DNA from: a virus | Direction: 5' to 3' (one strand) | IMG/VR virus record: IMGVR_UViG_3300025699_000009 | Location: 1-60,737 of that record | Length of the DNA stretch: 60,737 nt | Shown here: piece after piece, positions 44,794-50,976 of the stretch | Layout: every line of letters starts with the position of its first letter | How positions within the stretch are numbered: the first letter of the stretch is position 1 | Position numbers and translations under genes: made by a program | The notes under the pieces: model-generated | Databases searched by the model: none | Told to the model about the DNA's origin: nothing | What the model saw: only the letters and a program-made list of their open reading frames with translations

Positions 44794-44843
44794 GTTACAC
44801 TGACGAGACCTGAATGGTCGAAACGCTGTGAAGCGTCTGTAAC
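44794..44843 (+). ncRNA. Hammerhead ribozyme 1 (type I)
   Basis: Stem I is GTTACA (44794-44799) with TGTAAC (44838-44843). The core CTGACGA (44800-44806) matches CUGANGA. Stem II is GACC-TGAAT-GGTC (44807-44819), followed by GAAA (44820-44823). Stem III is CGCT-GTGA-AGCG (44824-44835), then T and C complete the GUC site. Predicted cleavage is after C44837. All conserved core bases are present and all three stems pair perfectly. The open stem is stem I. Cleavage would leave a 24-nt leader before the ATG at 44862. Confidence 0.93.
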
Positions 44844-44861
44844 AAATCTAATCTCTCTCTC

Positions 44862-44933
44862 ATGACTCCTGAAAACCTCTACAGAATCTCAACCGCTATC
44901 CTTTGGATTGCATTTATACTCTCTCAGCTATGA
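44862..44933 (+). CDS. Small leader ORF with hydrophobic helix (23 aa)
   Basis: MTPENLYRISTAILWIAFIL is followed by SQL and a TGA that overlaps the amidoligase ATG (ATGA at 44930-44933). The CT-repeat leader AATCTCTCTCTC lies directly before this ATG rather than before the amidoligase ATG. It may be a small membrane protein or a leader peptide coupling translation of the amidoligase. Confidence 0.6.
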   Translation: MTPENLYRISTAILWIAFILSQL

Positions 44934-45907
44934 TTAACTACACAACAGATTCTAACAGCTACCGAGGCACCCTGATGGGCTACCATGGTTCTCCTGCTCC
45001 GCAGGACTTCCGCTCCGGTGCATCCGTATCGGATATCGCAGGCTTGCGTCCTGTAGACCGAGCATCCCTCAAGCAGGTCAGCCTGACGGAGATTGGTGCT
45101 AAGTACGGCATCGGATTCGAAATCGAGAAGACATCCTTCGCTCGCAATGCGATGAAGGCCATGCCATTGTTCGCAGGGTACGAGCGTGACTCATCCTGTG
45201 GGTATGAAGCAGTGACCAACATCCTGCCTTTGCTCCCTGCATCGGAATGGCGCAACAAGGTGTACTCCATGTTCCATCAGGCGGAGCGCATCTTGGATGA
45301 CCAATGGTCACCATCCAACCAACGCTGTGGTGGCCACATCACCCTATCCTGTGACGGCATGAATGGAGGTGAATTGATGGAGCACATCCGTCCGTACTGC
45401 GGCATCCTACTCTCGCTCTATCGCAGACGATTGAAGAACAGCTACTGCTCTCGCAATCCAAACCTGCGCTTGGCGCATGAAGTTGAGAGTGCGCTTGGCG
45501 GAATCGCTTCGAAGTACAATGTTGCCAAGGTGATGAGTCATGGGGTTGAGTTCCGCCTTCCATCTCGCGTTCGCTCGGTGAGCGACATGAAGCGCAGGTA
45601 CGAGCTGATGTACGTCTTGGTTGACTGCGCTCGCCAATCGTTCGAAGGCAATGCACCGACATGGGCGAAGGCGATGTCACGCATCAAGCCAATCGTCTCA
45701 CTCATGTACCGAGACGAAGCGAAGGAGCAGAAGATTCTATCTCTCGCCAAGGATATGCAGAAGTTCATCAACACCGGCAAGATGGAATTCTCAGTGCTCC
45801 CATTCATCGACCCGTATGCAGAGACTGCATCATCCTTCAGGACGCGACGATGCAACCGACTGATTGCGCAGGGTGAGCGAGCTTACTACAGCGAGTCGCG
45901 ATGGTGA
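44930..45907 (+). CDS. GS-fold amidoligase (COOH-NH2 ligase-like, 325 aa)
   Basis: Motifs of the amidoligase_2/glutamine-synthetase-like fold in order: GIGFEIEK at 60-67 (metal-binding ExE), RDSSCGYEAVT at 86-96, CGGHITLS at 133-140 and GVEFRLPSR at 205-213. The family, described in phages with glutamine amidotransferase and AIG2-like partners, is predicted to form amide bonds between carboxylates and amines using ATP. The matching GATase-cyclotransferase fusion lies 2.2 kb downstream. The ATG at 44930 is chosen because of the ATGA overlap; a TTG at 44903 is possible. The gene is bracketed by hammerhead ribozymes. Its substrate (cell wall, peptide or protein) is unknown. Confidence 0.75.
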   Translation: MINYTTDSNSYRGTLMGYHGSPAPQDFRSGASVSDIAGLRPVDRASLKQVSLTEIGAKYGIGFEIEKTSFARNAMKAMPLFAGYERDSSCGYEAVTNILPLLPASEWRNKVYSMFHQAERILDDQWSPSNQRCGGHITLSCDGMNGGELMEHIRPYCGILLSLYRRRLKNSYCSRNPNLRLAHEVESALGGIASKYNVAKVMSHGVEFRLPSRVRSVSDMKRRYELMYVLVDCARQSFEGNAPTWAKAMSRIKPIVSLMYRDEAKEQKILSLAKDMQKFINTGKMEFSVLPFIDPYAETASSFRTRRCNRLIAQGERAYYSESRW

Positions 45908-45915
45908 GACCTTTG

Positions 45916-45937
45916 GGTGGGGGTTCAAACCCCCACC
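45916..45937 (+). repeat. Dispersed hairpin, copy 6
   Basis: Arms GGTGGGGG / CCCCCACC with TTCAAA loop, 8 nt after the amidoligase stop and directly touching stem III of hammerhead 2. After ribozyme cleavage the mRNA would end 7 nt beyond this hairpin. Confidence 0.85.
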
Positions 45938-45990
45938 TGCTGTCGGGCGATGTGCATCGCTCCTGATGAGTCCGAAAGGACGAAACAGCA
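45938..45990 (+). ncRNA. Hammerhead ribozyme 2 (type III)
   Basis: Stem III is TGCTGT (45938-45943) with ACAGCA (45985-45990). The GTC site is cleaved after C45944. Stem I is a hairpin, GGGCGAT with ATCGCTC (45945-45951, 45956-45962; one G-T pair). The core CTGATGA lies at 45963-45969. Stem II is GTCC-GAAA-GGAC (45970-45981), and GAAA spans 45982-45985. This is a textbook hammerhead with an open stem III. It would release the 3' end of the amidoligase mRNA. Confidence 0.96.
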
Positions 45991-46006
45991 AACCAACAAA
46001 CGGGTG

Positions 46007-46117
46007 ATGGCCTACCATCGAAACGTCATGAACAATATCGAATCACAAGTCAAGTGGGTTTTCCGAATTGCCATTGCATTCCTCTTCCTTGCCGCGTACC
46101 TAACATCAGGCTGTTAA
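46007..46117 (+). CDS. Small membrane protein (36 aa)
   Basis: MAYHRNVMNNIESQVKWVFR precedes a hydrophobic helix IAIAFLFLAAYLTSGC. An internal ATG at 46028 gives a 29-aa version. It lies between hammerhead 2 and the next promoter, so it would be on the 3' ribozyme fragment unless another promoter exists. Upstream extension is only translated hairpin and ribozyme sequence. Confidence 0.45.
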   Translation: MAYHRNVMNNIESQVKWVFRIAIAFLFLAAYLTSGC

Positions 46118-46136
46118 TAACTTTTAACATTCATTG

Positions 46137-46168
46137 TTTGGAATTAGACATTCATTGCACTATATTTG
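46137..46168 (+). promoter_or_regulatory. Early promoter before 46217
   Basis: TTTG at 46137-46140, then GAATTAGACATTCATTGCAC (20 nt), then TATATTTG at 46161-46168. Nearly identical to the promoter at 48081-48112. Confidence 0.85.
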
Positions 46169-46216
46169 TACTATCAATCACGGAGGAACACTCCTCCACT
46201 AAAATCTCTCTCTATC

Positions 46217-46552
46217 ATGCGTAGACAACGCAACCCCCACACGAGCGGTGAGAACCGCAACCATTACACCAAAGGCTATCAGGCCAAGGTGGAGTTTTGG
46301 ACAGGCCAACTGCTACAGCCTGACGGCAGGTACTCGCACGAGCGAGTCATGCAATCGCTCCTTCACTTCCAATCTAAGCAACAGGAATGGTGCGAGGCAA
46401 ACGAGACAATGCTCATGGCTAAATTCGAAGATGCCTGTCGTGCAGGACACGGCACGCTGAACGCTCAGGTAGACTTCATGGGCTTCGGTCAGCAGGCCAC
46501 ATTGCACTGCCGTGACATCGTTACAGCACAGCAAAACAAGCGTCAGTCATGA
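46217..46552 (+). CDS. Hypothetical early protein (111 aa)
   Basis: The start MRRQRNPHTSGENRNHYTKG at 46217 follows the AATCTCTCTCTAT leader; a longer frame from 46166 would begin inside the promoter. Helical, basic N-terminus, Gln/His-rich, with Cys at scattered sites. No family recognised. The stop overlaps the next ATG (ATGA). Confidence 0.6.
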   Translation: MRRQRNPHTSGENRNHYTKGYQAKVEFWTGQLLQPDGRYSHERVMQSLLHFQSKQQEWCEANETMLMAKFEDACRAGHGTLNAQVDFMGFGQQATLHCRDIVTAQQNKRQS

Positions 46553-46671
46553 AGCAGTTCGCAGAAGAAGCACTCATCATGGCACTGACTGCGATAGCAT
46601 TCGTTGCGTTCCTTGCAATGGCCTGCTATCTCCATGACTCTTTAGAGTACATTCCAAACCCTATCAAGTAA
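46549..46671 (+). CDS. Small membrane protein (40 aa)
   Basis: MKQFAEEALIMALTAIAFVA then FLAMACYLHDSLEYIPNPIK: one transmembrane helix of about 20 residues with a short polar N-terminus. ATGA overlap with the upstream gene supports translation. Could act on the host envelope; unproven. Confidence 0.55.
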   Translation: MKQFAEEALIMALTAIAFVAFLAMACYLHDSLEYIPNPIK

Positions 46672-46677
46672 TCAATC

Positions 46678-46887
46678 ATGCAAACACCAAGCAACACAAG
46701 TGTCAAAAAGGAGGACGAGCTATGGGTATTCGCGGCATTCCATTACGGATGGATGATGAAGGACTTCAAATCAGTCAACGTCCGAGAGTTTGCCGAAGAA
46801 ATCGGTTTGCCCTACGAGCAGGCATTATATGTGTCTGACAACTATGAACGCTTGCTCAAAGAGCACGGTCACCTCTTCTCTTACTAA
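46678..46887 (+). CDS. Hypothetical early protein (69 aa)
   Basis: Starts MQTPSNTSVKKEDELWVFAA; helical with VREFAEEIGLPYEQALYVSD, which could be a helix-turn-helix-like pair, but this is weak. It ends 10 nt before hairpin copy 7. Confidence 0.55.
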   Translation: MQTPSNTSVKKEDELWVFAAFHYGWMMKDFKSVNVREFAEEIGLPYEQALYVSDNYERLLKEHGHLFSY

Positions 46888-46897
46888 TCTTCAATCA

Positions 46898-46919
46898 GGT
46901 GGGGGTTCAAACCCCCACC
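46898..46919 (+). repeat. Dispersed hairpin, copy 7
   Basis: Arms GGTGGGGG / CCCCCACC around TTCAAA, 10 nt after the stop at 46887 and directly before the CT-repeat leader of the next gene. No T-tract. Confidence 0.85.
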
Positions 46920-46934
46920 ATAAATCTCTCTCTC

Positions 46935-47195
46935 ATGAAATTCTACAGAACATTCATGGTCTCGTATCAAGCACCAACAGAACACAAAGGTGCGCGAGTC
47001 CGAATCAAAGACCTCTCCGAAGGCACACGTATCTTCATCCCATTCAACTACGAGTTGAACACCATCACAGAGATGGCGAAGGCTCACCTTAAATCAATTG
47101 GGATTCCAATCGTGGCTGAGGCACTCACCCACAAATCAGGATGGGACTCTTACCTGCTACTCTCGAACGAGTACGTAAACCTCCTTGAGAAATGA
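46935..47195 (+). CDS. Hypothetical early protein (86 aa)
   Basis: The start MKFYRTFMVSYQAPTEHKGA at 46935 follows ATAAATCTCTCTCTC. Mixed alpha/beta (RVRIKDLSEGTRIFIPFNYE; HLKSIGIPIVAEALTH). ATGA-type junction with the next gene. No family recognised. Confidence 0.6.
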   Translation: MKFYRTFMVSYQAPTEHKGARVRIKDLSEGTRIFIPFNYELNTITEMAKAHLKSIGIPIVAEALTHKSGWDSYLLLSNEYVNLLEK

Positions 47196-47347
47196 TTAAG
47201 GCAGGCATCCAATTTCGTACTGCCACATGGCGTGAGTGGTACATAGTCAAGACATTCAAGAATCAACCACACATGGACAACTTCATTGAATACATCTGTC
47301 GAACCAAAGGCTACACCTTGGATGAGGTATGGCACTTAAATAAATAA
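47192..47347 (+). CDS. Small hypothetical protein (51 aa)
   Basis: MIKAGIQFRTATWREWYIVK opens a 51-aa frame ending TLDEVWHLNK, with overlap to the upstream stop (ATGATTAAG). Two bases separate it from the next ATG. Not recognised. Confidence 0.5.
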   Translation: MIKAGIQFRTATWREWYIVKTFKNQPHMDNFIEYICRTKGYTLDEVWHLNK

Positions 47348-47349
47348 TC

Positions 47350-47760
47350 ATGAAGACATACTTCAACGAAGAAGGACAGCATCAAGCTGACTTCGATAGG
47401 ATGTGGGACGCATACGTACCCGCACAAGGCGAGGCTGACACAGCACACGGAGAAGCCATCCGTATCATCGCGCGATTCTCTTACGACATCTACAACAACG
47501 GAGGAGGCAACCTCTTCGAGAATGATGAAGACTACACTTGGAATCCTTACTACTCAGCCATGGCTGACAACCTCACAGAGTTCATGATAGGTTCAGGGTT
47601 GGATATCAGGCGAGAGATACGCCATGTAGTAACAGTTGGTATTGACCGACATGGATGGGATGAAGTTGTATCCCGATTCGAACCATTGATGGATGCCGTC
47701 ATCAGACGCGCACTGCACGAAGAAGAAGTTTCATTATCTAAAAAAGAACACCATGCCTAA
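47350..47760 (+). CDS. Hypothetical acidic protein (136 aa)
   Basis: MKTYFNEEGQHQADFDRMWD start; rich in Asp, Glu, Tyr and His, mostly helical (EAIRIIARFSYDIYNNGGGN). It may be related to small phage proteins of the NEDD-rich type, but no family is recognised. It overlaps the next gene by 8 nt. Confidence 0.55.
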   Translation: MKTYFNEEGQHQADFDRMWDAYVPAQGEADTAHGEAIRIIARFSYDIYNNGGGNLFENDEDYTWNPYYSAMADNLTEFMIGSGLDIRREIRHVVTVGIDRHGWDEVVSRFEPLMDAVIRRALHEEEVSLSKKEHHA

Positions 47761-47986
47761 TATGTCATACTGCCGTTTTGAAAACACGTCCAACGACCTT
47801 GAGGATTGCGTAGATGCAATCAACAGCGAGCGATGCTTACGCGATGAAGGACTCGACAAGTACGAGCGAAGAGGGTTACTGAAGATACTAAATCTTGCCA
47901 AGCAAATTGTCAAGGAAGAAGAGTACATCCGCAAGCTACTAACTCACGACCATAGACCATGGAACGAACCTCATAGCAATGGGTAG
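47753..47986 (+). CDS. Small conserved phage protein MSYCRFENTxNDLxDC type (77 aa)
   Basis: MPNMSYCRFENTSNDLEDCV gives the family motif; two initial Met are possible. The second half is helical (LLKILNLAKQIVKEEEYIRK). The MSYCRFENTxxDLxDC start is recurrent in phage early proteins as I recall; function unknown. Confidence 0.6.
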   Translation: MPNMSYCRFENTSNDLEDCVDAINSERCLRDEGLDKYERRGLLKILNLAKQIVKEEEYIRKLLTHDHRPWNEPHSNG

Positions 47987-48009
47987 CTGTGCTTGAGAGA
48001 CTGCACAGC
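47986..48009 (+). other. Hairpin overlapping stop codon
   Basis: GCTGTGC (47986-47992) pairs with GCACAGC (48003-48009) around loop TTGAGAGACT. It begins at the last base of the TAG stop and precedes hairpin copy 8 by 16 nt. No T-tract. Confidence 0.55.
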
Positions 48010-48024
48010 ATCCATACGGGGGGT

Positions 48025-48046
48025 GGTGGGGGTTCAAACCCCCACC
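48025..48046 (+). repeat. Dispersed hairpin, copy 8
   Basis: Arms GGTGGGGG / CCCCCACC around TTCAAA, 39 nt after the stop at 47986; followed by CTTTCTCC and an A-run, then the promoter at 48081. Confidence 0.85.
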
Positions 48047-48080
48047 ATCTTTCTCCCCTAAAAAAAAATATCTCTCATCA

Positions 48081-48112
48081 TTTGGAATTAGACATCTTTT
48101 GTACTATCTTTG
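48081..48112 (+). promoter_or_regulatory. Early promoter before GATase-GGCT gene
   Basis: TTTG (48081-48084), GAATTAGACATCTTTTGTAC (20 nt), TATCTTTG (48105-48112). Same GAATTAGACAT extension as the promoter at 46137. It is 31 nt before the start at 48144. Confidence 0.85.
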
Positions 48113-48143
48113 TACAATCATTAATCATTTAAACACATCTCTC

Positions 48144-49175
48144 ATGTGCGTTATCATTATCAAACAACAGACCGACAAGGTCATAGACCAAACCATACTG
48201 CGCTCGTCTGCGCGTATCAACCCACACGGGTTAGGAGTTACATGGCTCGACACATTCAAGACAGAGTACTATAACTCAGCAGACTACGATGTGCTTGAAA
48301 CCAAGCGACCCTTCATCGCACACTTCCGATACGCTACCATAGGTGGGGTGACTCAGCACAATATGCACCCATTCGTATGCGGTACTCAAGACCACGAGCT
48401 ACTCATGATGAACGGTACAATCAAAGGATTGGGTGACAAGACAGATTGCGACAGCCGAGTTCTAGCAGGTATGCTCGGAGAACTGCCGCGTGATACATGG
48501 AAGGATACATTGGAGGAGCACGAGTGCCGATTCACTACCATCAATACCAAGGCTCGCACCTTTGAGATATACAACGAAGATATGTGGCACACGCATGACG
48601 GCATCATGTACTCAAAGCCCAACGTCCTGTTCACCAACACGATTGCGGTATACGGTACGCTCAAGAAGGGACAGGGCAATCACCCACGATTCCTGTCACG
48701 AGCAGAGTTCGTAGGTTCAGGTATCACGCAGGACAAGTACCCGCTCTTGATTGACGGACTACCTTACCTGCTACCTGAAAAGGGGACAGGTCACCGAGTA
48801 GAGATGCACGTGTTCCGTGTGACGGACGAGATGCTATACGATGTGGACATACTCGAAGGTCATCCACGTTGGTATGTGCGTGAGCAGATACCTGTCCATG
48901 TGGGTAGCGAGACGCACATGGCTTGGACATACTTCAACCCCAAGCACCGACAGCCATCTGATGAGATGCACTACACGTTCCCTGCGCCCTCACCATGGGA
49001 CGCTGATATGGCTGAAGACGATGAGCTTCTGCCCCTTGAATATGGCAACGCATACTACTGCCTTAATTGCTTCAACGCGGTAGAGAAAGATAACTCAGCC
49101 TTTGATACATACACCTGCAAGACTTGCAGTGAGAGCTTTGATGAAGCAGAACTAAACCAATACAAATTATTCTAA
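48144..49175 (+). CDS. Class II glutamine amidotransferase - gamma-glutamylcyclotransferase - Zn-ribbon fusion (343 aa)
   Basis: The start at 48144 gives MCVIIIK, so Cys2 becomes the N-terminal nucleophile of a class II (Ntn) amidotransferase; AHFRYATIGGV (59-69), NMHPF and MNGTIKG (89-95) fit its glutamine-binding residues. Residues 169-260 are an AIG2/GGCT domain: VYGTLKKGQG, then DVDILEGHPRWYVRE with the catalytic Glu at 238. Residues 306-328 are a zinc ribbon (CLNC..CKTC). Predicted to release ammonia or remove glutamyl groups and to work with the amidoligase at 44930, as in known phage amidoligase operons. The longer frame from 48099 would lie in the promoter. Confidence 0.85.
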   Translation: MCVIIIKQQTDKVIDQTILRSSARINPHGLGVTWLDTFKTEYYNSADYDVLETKRPFIAHFRYATIGGVTQHNMHPFVCGTQDHELLMMNGTIKGLGDKTDCDSRVLAGMLGELPRDTWKDTLEEHECRFTTINTKARTFEIYNEDMWHTHDGIMYSKPNVLFTNTIAVYGTLKKGQGNHPRFLSRAEFVGSGITQDKYPLLIDGLPYLLPEKGTGHRVEMHVFRVTDEMLYDVDILEGHPRWYVREQIPVHVGSETHMAWTYFNPKHRQPSDEMHYTFPAPSPWDADMAEDDELLPLEYGNAYYCLNCFNAVEKDNSAFDTYTCKTCSESFDEAELNQYKLF

Positions 49176-49429
49176 TGGACAAGAATAGAATACCCGACTG
49201 CCTTAATTGGATGACCGATGACATGGTAGGTGCAGGAGCACCTGCCGATGCAGGTGAAGCCAAGTTAAACGAATGGCTCTATGAGTTCTTTGACGAGTAC
49301 GAATCAGGAATCATGGAGTACATACAAAACGCCATGCAAGAGTTCGTGCAATCAAAAGAACCTGTAGAGTACGGAGAAGATGAGCGAGGATGCGACAAGT
49401 ACCATCAACAAAAAGATGACGCGCTATGA
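49175..49429 (+). CDS. Hypothetical acidic protein (84 aa)
   Basis: MDKNRIPDCLNWMTDDMVGA start; acidic and helical (LNEWLYEFFDEYESGIMEYI). The TAATG junction with the amidotransferase gene suggests coupled expression, possibly a partner protein. No family recognised. Confidence 0.55.
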   Translation: MDKNRIPDCLNWMTDDMVGAGAPADAGEAKLNEWLYEFFDEYESGIMEYIQNAMQEFVQSKEPVEYGEDERGCDKYHQQKDDAL

Positions 49430-49605
49430 GTGACAACATAACACCACTGAGTAAAGAGATAGCTCAGGTCATAATGAATCGGATTGTCCTTAAACGCATA
49501 ACACCATCAGGCGTTGATGACTACAAGGATATAATGAGTGAGATAGAATCAGCGGTAAGCGAGATGCTAGTACAAATAGATAACCACTTTTGCGATGAAC
49601 AGTAA
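49426..49605 (+). CDS. Small hypothetical protein (59 aa)
   Basis: MSDNITPLSKEIAQVIMNRI starts a 59-aa helical protein with ATGA overlap to the upstream gene and 11-nt overlap with the next. Not recognised. Confidence 0.5.
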   Translation: MSDNITPLSKEIAQVIMNRIVLKRITPSGVDDYKDIMSEIESAVSEMLVQIDNHFCDEQ

Positions 49606-49741
49606 AGAGATACAAGGCTTGATTGAATACGTAGAGAATCCTGACAACAGGATGCAAGGCGGATACCACGTAACAGACGTGGAGATGTTAAACATAGTGA
49701 TGAATAAACTTAAAAGATTAGCAAAAAATATAGAGCAATGA
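49595..49741 (+). CDS. Small hypothetical protein (48 aa)
   Basis: MNSKEIQGLIEYVENPDNRM, then VTDVEMLNIVMNKLKRLAK: two helices. Overlaps both neighbours (ATGA at 49738). Not recognised. Confidence 0.5.
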   Translation: MNSKEIQGLIEYVENPDNRMQGGYHVTDVEMLNIVMNKLKRLAKNIEQ

Positions 49742-50097
49742 ATCACACATTTAAAAACAACGGTCTGATTGCAGACTTTATGGGGAAGCCCCGACACCAA
49801 GAGTACAAGACCTTCTTCAGGGTAGAGAACGAGGACGGCTCTGTAGGTATGGTACACGCTGAAGACTTCAAGTATCACACCTCGTGGGATTGGCTGATGC
49901 CTGTGGTACAAAAGATAAGCAACATGAAAGAGGTGGAGGTTGAGTTCACTATAGGTGACAGGTTTGTTTGGGTGACTGCTGAATTCGGGGACAGCGTGTT
50001 CTTTAGCGGTAATAACCCTGAAGACAAGAAAGAACCAATGATATCAAAAGTTTATCGTGGGGTTGTGAGTTACATAGAAAAAACATCAGAGCAATGA
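49738..50097 (+). CDS. Conserved phage protein with TSWDWLMPVV motif (119 aa)
   Basis: The N-terminus LIADFMGKPRHQ and HTSWDWLMPVVQKISN (residues 47-62) form a pattern repeatedly seen in hypothetical proteins of Bacteroidota phages as I recall. Beta strands follow (VEVEFTIGDRFVWVTAEFGD). Function unknown. ATGA overlap with both neighbours. Confidence 0.6.
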   Translation: MNHTFKNNGLIADFMGKPRHQEYKTFFRVENEDGSVGMVHAEDFKYHTSWDWLMPVVQKISNMKEVEVEFTIGDRFVWVTAEFGDSVFFSGNNPEDKKEPMISKVYRGVVSYIEKTSEQ

Positions 50098-50300
50098 ACA
50101 AAAAGACATACCCATTCAGTGAAGGAGACGAGTACTACTCAGTGGTCACCCGCGATGACGGACGAACAGAACTAATTTGGTCTATATGGGATGACGTCAG
50201 CGAAGAGATGCATGACAAAAATCCTCAGCAACTTTACTACACCACCAACCACGCACTTGAATTGGCTCGCATCAAGCCATGCTCAATTATTCTTTATTAA
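50094..50300 (+). CDS. Small conserved phage protein (68 aa)
   Basis: MNKKTYPFSEGDEYYSVVTR start, followed by ELIWSIWDDVSEEMHD. The TYPFSEGDxYY pattern is a familiar small-protein motif in phages as I recall; its role is unknown. Confidence 0.6.
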   Translation: MNKKTYPFSEGDEYYSVVTRDDGRTELIWSIWDDVSEEMHDKNPQQLYYTTNHALELARIKPCSIILY

Positions 50301-50314
50301 ACTATATTTACACC

Positions 50315-50563
50315 ATGGCTGTACTAATTAAATCAGATGGTAGTCAGCACGACTACCCAAACTACACCACCCTCGAAGGCAAGCAAGCCGCTGTCGGTGG
50401 ATACATTGAACCCGTATACCTTGACAACAAGGTGTTACTCGTGAATGAAGAAGGTCTCATTCATCAGCTACCCGTTAACGAAACCGCTTCCGCGATGGCA
50501 CAGCAGATACTTGTTGGTGACATCCTTCTCCTGACGAGGGAAGAGTGGAACGAAAACAATTGA
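50315..50563 (+). CDS. DUF3846-like protein (82 aa)
   Basis: I start at MAVLIKSDGSQHDYPNYTTL (50315) after a TATATTTA element. The segment GGYIEPVYLDNKVLLVNEEG and ILVGDILLLTREEW match the DUF3846 layout as I recall it (a small domain common in phages, function unknown). The longer frame from 50279 overlaps the previous gene and its leader. Confidence 0.65.
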   Translation: MAVLIKSDGSQHDYPNYTTLEGKQAAVGGYIEPVYLDNKVLLVNEEGLIHQLPVNETASAMAQQILVGDILLLTREEWNENN

Positions 50564-50564
50564 T

Positions 50565-50936
50565 ATGAAAGAATTTTTTAAAGGGGCGTTGGTCAACGCC
50601 AAGTATTACGGCGACACTGAAGCCCGCATCGCAGAGCTGAAGAAGCTCCAAGGAAAAGAAAAGTATAATGTATCAGACCTATCCAAGTTTGGTAAGCTTA
50701 TGCCACGCGAAAAGTTTGAGGAACAGTACCCGTTCCTGTGCGACAACCTACACAAAGATTGCACAGACGTGTGGATGTATCTTCAGAACTATTTCGTGCA
50801 AGCACTGAACACTGGAAGGTTCTACAACAATCAGTTCACGAAACGCGGAAAGACAGAGAAGGATATCAAAAAGATAGAAGAATATATCTTTGAGAAGATA
50901 GAAAAAATGTCTAAAGAATCCTTGGTTTCTGTCTAA
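50565..50936 (+). CDS. Hypothetical protein (123 aa)
   Basis: MKEFFKGALVNAKYYGDTEA, helical, Lys-rich; YFVQALNTGRFYNNQFTKRG near the C-terminal part. It begins one base after the previous stop. The -33 element of the next promoter lies in its last codons. No family recognised. Confidence 0.55.
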   Translation: MKEFFKGALVNAKYYGDTEARIAELKKLQGKEKYNVSDLSKFGKLMPREKFEEQYPFLCDNLHKDCTDVWMYLQNYFVQALNTGRFYNNQFTKRGKTEKDIKKIEEYIFEKIEKMSKESLVSV

Positions 50937-50952
50937 TAGTTTCGTATCTTTA
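50922..50952 (+). promoter_or_regulatory. Promoter before 50977
   Basis: TTG (50922-50924), 20 nt, TATCTTTA (50945-50952): one mismatch to the -7 consensus. It lies 24 nt before the start at 50977 and drives the recombination genes. Confidence 0.65.
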
Positions 50953-50976
50953 CATCATCATTAATCATTCTCTCTC

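Noticed and set aside
45917-46006. N-terminal extension (MGVQTPT start) of the 36-aa membrane ORF
   Set aside because: It would translate hairpin copy 6 and hammerhead 2; the same GVQTPT appears wherever the hairpin is translated.
48958-48965. Third hammerhead core CTGATGAG
   Set aside because: No following stem II, GAAA or stem partners; it lies within the GATase-GGCT coding sequence.
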